From Streptomyces pseudovenezuelae (GTDB lineage Bacteria; Actinomycetota; Actinomycetes; Streptomycetales; Streptomycetaceae), in the NCBI RefSeq assembly GCF_001513955.1, contig NZ_KQ948152.1, positions 248,001 to 312,000 of the forward strand: DNA of 64,000 bases, given 5' to 3'. The position numbers and the translations under genes are program-made. The stretch's first letter is position 1. Each line of letters starts with the position of its first letter. A model generated the notes under the pieces. It searched no databases. It was not told the origin of the DNA and saw nothing but the letters and a program-made list of their open reading frames with translations. Shown here piece by piece: positions 61,185 to 64,000 of this stretch.

Positions 61185-62609
61185 GTGAGCAGCAACAGCG
61201 GTGACGTCCGGCTCTGGGGCGGTCGTTTCGCCGACGGTCCCGCCGAGGCGCTGGCGAAGCTGTCCGCATCCGTCCACTTCGACTGGCGGCTCGCGCCGTA
61301 CGACATCGCCGGTTCGCGTGCCCACGCGCGCGTGCTGCACAAGGCGGGCCTCCTGAGCGAGGACGAGCTCCAGCGCATGCACGCGGGGCTCGACCAGCTG
61401 GAGGCCGACGTGGCCGACGGCTCCTTCGTGGGCACGATCGCCGACGAGGACTGCCACACGGCCCTGGAGCGGGGCCTGCTGGAGCGCGTCGGTCCCGACC
61501 TCGGCGGCAAGCTGCGGGCCGGCCGTTCCCGCAACGACCAGATCGCCACCCTCTTCCGCATGTACCTGCGGGACCACGCCCGGATCATCGGCGGGCTGAT
61601 CGCCGAGCTCCAGGACGCCCTGGTCGGTCTGGCCGAGGCCCACCCGGACGTGGCGATGCCCGGCCGTACCCACCTCCAGCACGCCCAGCCGGTGCTGTTC
61701 GCCCACCACGTCCTGGCCCACGTCCAGTCCCTGTCCCGGGACGCGGAGCGGCTGCGCCAGTGGGACGAGCGCACGGCCGTCTCGCCGTACGGCTCGGGCG
61801 CCCTGGCCGGTTCCTCCCTGGGCCTGGACCCGGAGGCGGTCGCGAAGGACCTCGGCTTCGAGCACGGCAGCGTCGGCAACTCCATCGACGGCACGGCCTC
61901 CCGTGACTTCGTCGCCGAGTTCGCCTTCATCACCGCGATGATCGGCGTCAACCTCTCCCGGATCGCCGAGGAGATCATCATCTGGAACACGAAGGAGTTC
62001 TCCTTCGTGACCCTGCACGACGCGTTCTCCACGGGCTCGTCGATCATGCCGCAGAAGAAGAACCCGGACATCGCGGAGCTGGCGCGCGGCAAGTCCGGCC
62101 GCATGATCGGCAACCTGACGGGCCTGATGGCTACGCTCAAGGCGCTCCCCCTCGCGTACAACCGCGACCTCCAGGAGGACAAGGAGCCCGTCTTCGACTC
62201 CTGCGACCAGCTGGAGGTCCTGCTCCCCGCCTTCACCGGCATGATGGCGACCCTCACCGTCAACCGTGAGCGCATGGAGGAACTGGCCCCGGCCGGCTTC
62301 TCCCTCGCCACCGACATCGCCGAGTGGCTGGTCAAGCAGGGCGTGCCCTTCCGTGTGGCCCACGAGGTCGCCGGCGAGTGCGTCAAGGCCGCGGAGGCCG
62401 AGGGCAAGGAACTGAACGACCTGACGGACGACCAGTTCGCCAAGATCTCCGCCCACCTGACCCCCGAGGTCCGCACGGTCCTGAACGTCCCGGGCGCCCT
62501 GGCCTCCAGGAACGGCAGGGGCGGCACGGCCCCGAGCGCGGTGGCGGTGCAGCTGGCAGAGGTGAAGGCAAACGTCGCGGCTCAACACCAGTGGGCCAAG
62601 CGCCTTTAG
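61185..62609 (+). CDS. argH: Argininosuccinate lyase
   Basis: 474 residues. The superfamily signature is SIMPQKKNPDIAEL, preceded by the conserved GRSRNDQIAT and HLQHAQPVLFAHH segments. DALHDAFSTGSS-type motifs carry the catalytic Ser. Cleaves argininosuccinate to arginine and fumarate, the last step of the pathway whose other genes are at 47-52 kb. It starts at GTG 61185 after GAGGAG. Its TAG stop is inside the 5' end of a GGCTGGTCGCG-type repeat. Confidence 0.97.
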   Translation: MSSNSGDVRLWGGRFADGPAEALAKLSASVHFDWRLAPYDIAGSRAHARVLHKAGLLSEDELQRMHAGLDQLEADVADGSFVGTIADEDCHTALERGLLERVGPDLGGKLRAGRSRNDQIATLFRMYLRDHARIIGGLIAELQDALVGLAEAHPDVAMPGRTHLQHAQPVLFAHHVLAHVQSLSRDAERLRQWDERTAVSPYGSGALAGSSLGLDPEAVAKDLGFEHGSVGNSIDGTASRDFVAEFAFITAMIGVNLSRIAEEIIIWNTKEFSFVTLHDAFSTGSSIMPQKKNPDIAELARGKSGRMIGNLTGLMATLKALPLAYNRDLQEDKEPVFDSCDQLEVLLPAFTGMMATLTVNRERMEELAPAGFSLATDIAEWLVKQGVPFRVAHEVAGECVKAAEAEGKELNDLTDDQFAKISAHLTPEVRTVLNVPGALASRNGRGGTAPSAVAVQLAEVKANVAAQHQWAKRL

Positions 62610-62635
62610 GGGCGCGGGGAACTGCGCGAGCGACC
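62608..62635 (-). repeat. GGCTGGTCGCGCAGTTCC repeat, copy 4 (variant)
   Basis: An inverted copy of the 28-bp unit overlapping the argH stop codon. The portion AGGGGCGCGGGGAACTGC is exact; GCG is inserted before the final ACC. Confidence 0.75.
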
Positions 62636-62712
62636 ACAACGCTCCCGCACCCGCCAAAACGCCGCACAACCCACCCCCTGAAGCGAAGGGCATCCCGAGT
62701 TACGTTGTCGGC

Positions 62713-63684
62713 ATGCCCTTCGCCCGCCTCGCCACCGCCACCACCCCCACCGCCCACATCGGCCTCGGCCTGGCCGCAGTCGGCCGCCCCGGCTACATCA
62801 ACCTGGGCCGAGACGAAGACCTGGGAGACGACCGCAGCGTAGAGAACCTCCGCACCCGAACCCACGAACTCCTCGACGCCGCCTATGCCCAGGGCGTCCG
62901 CTACTTCGACGTGGCCCGCTCCTACGGCCGCTCGGAGGAGTTCCTGGCAGCCTGGCTCCATCAGAACCCCGGCCGGAACGACGTGGTCATCGGCAGCAAG
63001 TGGGGCTACACCTACACCGCCGACTGGACCACCGACGCCGAGAAGCACGAGGTCAAGGACCACAGCGTCCGGACGTACGACCGTCAGCGCGCCGAGACCG
63101 CGGAACTGCTCGGCGATCGCCTGGACCTCTACCAGATCCACTCCGTGACCCCGGACAGCCCGGCCCTCACCGACAAGGACCTGCACGCGAGGCTCGCGGA
63201 GGCGGCCGCCCAGGGCACCAGCATCGGCTTCTCGACCAGTGGCCCCGCCCAGGCGGACGCGATCCGCGCCGCGCTGGAGGTGACCGTCGACGGCGAACCC
63301 CTCTTCCGGACCGTCCAGTCGACGTACAACGCCCTGGAGACCTCCGCCGGCCCGGCGCTCGCCGAGGCTCATGACGCCGGTCTCACGGTGATCGTCAAGG
63401 AGGGCATGGCCAACGGCAGGCTCGCCGGACCGCATGCTCCGCAGGCCCTGAAGGCGGTGGCCGAGGAGACGTCCCTGGGCTGTGACGCCGTGGCCCTCGC
63501 GCTCGTGCTGCGTCAGCCCTGGACCGGAGTCGTCCTCTCGGGAGCCGCCACCACCGGCCAGCTCGCCTCCAACCTGCACGCCGCCGTCGTCGACCTGGAC
63601 GACGAGCAGCTGTCGCGGCTCGCGGCGCTGGTGGAGGAGCCGCAGACGTACTGGGAGCGGCGCGGACAGCTGCCCTGGCACTGA
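62713..63684 (+). CDS. Aldo/keto reductase
   Basis: 323 residues. The TIM-barrel AKR fold is shown by FDVARSYGRSEEFLAAWL (catalytic Asp and Tyr) and VVIGSKWGYTY (catalytic Lys). LDLYQIHSVTPDSPALTD carries the active-site His. VVLSGAATTGQLASNLHA is the NADP-binding end. Soluble NADPH-dependent reductase of an unassigned carbonyl substrate. The ATG at 62713 begins PFARLATATTPTAHIGLGLAAV. It precedes a TetR gene on the same strand by 80 bp, with a large palindrome between. Confidence 0.9.
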   Translation: MPFARLATATTPTAHIGLGLAAVGRPGYINLGRDEDLGDDRSVENLRTRTHELLDAAYAQGVRYFDVARSYGRSEEFLAAWLHQNPGRNDVVIGSKWGYTYTADWTTDAEKHEVKDHSVRTYDRQRAETAELLGDRLDLYQIHSVTPDSPALTDKDLHARLAEAAAQGTSIGFSTSGPAQADAIRAALEVTVDGEPLFRTVQSTYNALETSAGPALAEAHDAGLTVIVKEGMANGRLAGPHAPQALKAVAEETSLGCDAVALALVLRQPWTGVVLSGAATTGQLASNLHAAVVDLDDEQLSRLAALVEEPQTYWERRGQLPWH

Positions 63685-63717
63685 GGACGTCACTTCAGTC
63701 AAGACAATGAGACGCCG

Positions 63718-63755
63718 ATACCTCGTGTGAGACAAGAATGTCTCACACGAGGTAT
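63718..63755. promoter_or_regulatory. Perfect 17-bp-arm palindrome before a TetR gene
   Basis: ATACCTCGTGTGAGACA (63718-63734) and its exact complement (63739-63755) are separated by AGAA. Outer GAGAC (63709-63713) and GTCTC (63760-63764) extend it imperfectly. It ends 9 bp before the TetR ATG, so it is almost certainly the repressor's own operator. The hairpin could also end the aldo/keto reductase message. Confidence 0.75.
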
Positions 63756-63764
63756 TCTCGTCTC

Positions 63765-64000
63765 ATGGCTGTCGATCGTGACCACGTGCTGCGCAGTGCC
63801 GCGGCCCTGCTGACCCGCAAATCCACCGCGACCATGGACGAGGTCGCCAGGGCCGCCGGGATCAGCCGCGCCACGCTGCACCGCCACTTCGCGGGACGGG
63901 ACGCACTCGTGCGGGCGCTGGAGGAGCACGGCATCGCCGAATGCGAGGCGGCGCTCGACGCGGCCCGCCTCGACGAGGGGTCCGCGAGCGACGCCGTACA
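63765..64000 (+). CDS. TetR-family regulator, N-terminal part
   Basis: The first 78 codons are in the window; the gene runs off the right edge. MAVDRDHVLRSAAALLTRKS and ATMDEVARAAGISRATLHRHFAGRDALVRALEEHG form a complete TetR HTH. The ligand domain is mostly missing. The ATG is fixed by the palindrome upstream. Its likely targets are itself and possibly the adjacent aldo/keto reductase. Confidence 0.88.
   Translation, partial: MAVDRDHVLRSAAALLTRKSTATMDEVARAAGISRATLHRHFAGRDALVRALEEHGIAECEAALDAARLDEGSASDAV

Overview
The window is high-GC actinobacterial chromosome and almost certainly Streptomyces. Third codon positions are strongly G/C, GTG and TTG starts are common, and the infC, pheST and arg blocks have the gene content and order I remember from the core chromosome of S. 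coelicolor (roughly its SCO157x-SCO162x interval, read in reverse). It is mostly housekeeping and conserved-regulatory sequence with accessory metabolic islands. I saw no rRNA, tRNA, CRISPR array, prophage or full-length transposase.

Layout. 1-1.2 kb: an iron-box-controlled siderophore-interacting protein fragment and a 5'-3' exonuclease. 1.4-5.1 kb: a two-gene glycine betaine/proline importer whose permease is fused to two binding domains. 5.4-9.7 kb: an XRE-cupin regulator coupled to a metal-receptor-like protein, a TDT transporter with a divergent LysR, and an APH-like kinase. 9.7-14.8 kb: a gamma-glutamyl island (gamma-glutamyl hydrolase, FCD regulator, GlnA4-like synthetase, aldehyde dehydrogenase, SDR) that reads as ethanolamine/amine catabolism, with one shared sequence motif in front of both promoter regions. 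14.8-22.7 kb: DUF2510 protein, a 77-bp CTAG-flanked MITE, an alanine-racemase-fold enzyme, a proline-rich membrane protein with a mycosin-like protease, a class A beta-lactamase-fold hydrolase, SseB and DUF1844 proteins.

22.7-30.4 kb is translation machinery: infC (ATC start, attenuator and possible leader peptide), rpmI, rplT, a TrmH-family methyltransferase, an OhkA-like soluble histidine kinase, and pheST. 30.6-47.1 kb is mixed: a SpoIIE-type phosphatase, an NsdA-like TPR regulator, Nudix, 3-hydroxyacyl-CoA dehydrogenase, a Tat-exported GH10-like protein, an EamA exporter and MocR regulator whose divergent start codons overlap, a frameshifted DUF6461 gene, a histidine-phosphatase pseudoenzyme, a secreted GH51 arabinofuranosidase with an operator-studded promoter, and a YfhO membrane protein.

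47.2-52.0 kb is the arginine operon argCJBDR, with translational overlaps and two ARG boxes; argH lies apart at 61.2 kb with an equivalent pair of ARG boxes. Between them, 52.1-59.3 kb holds the most interesting block: ApbE flavin transferase, two membrane-anchored FMN-binding proteins with SGAT flavinylation motifs, two heme/FAD transmembrane reductases, and a divergent two-component system with 11-bp-phased repeats in the shared promoter region. Together these look like a duplicated, regulated transmembrane electron conduit from NAD(P)H to covalently bound extracellular flavin. A secreted protein with two near-identical domains, an aldo/keto reductase and a TetR gene preceded by a perfect 17-bp-arm palindrome close the window.
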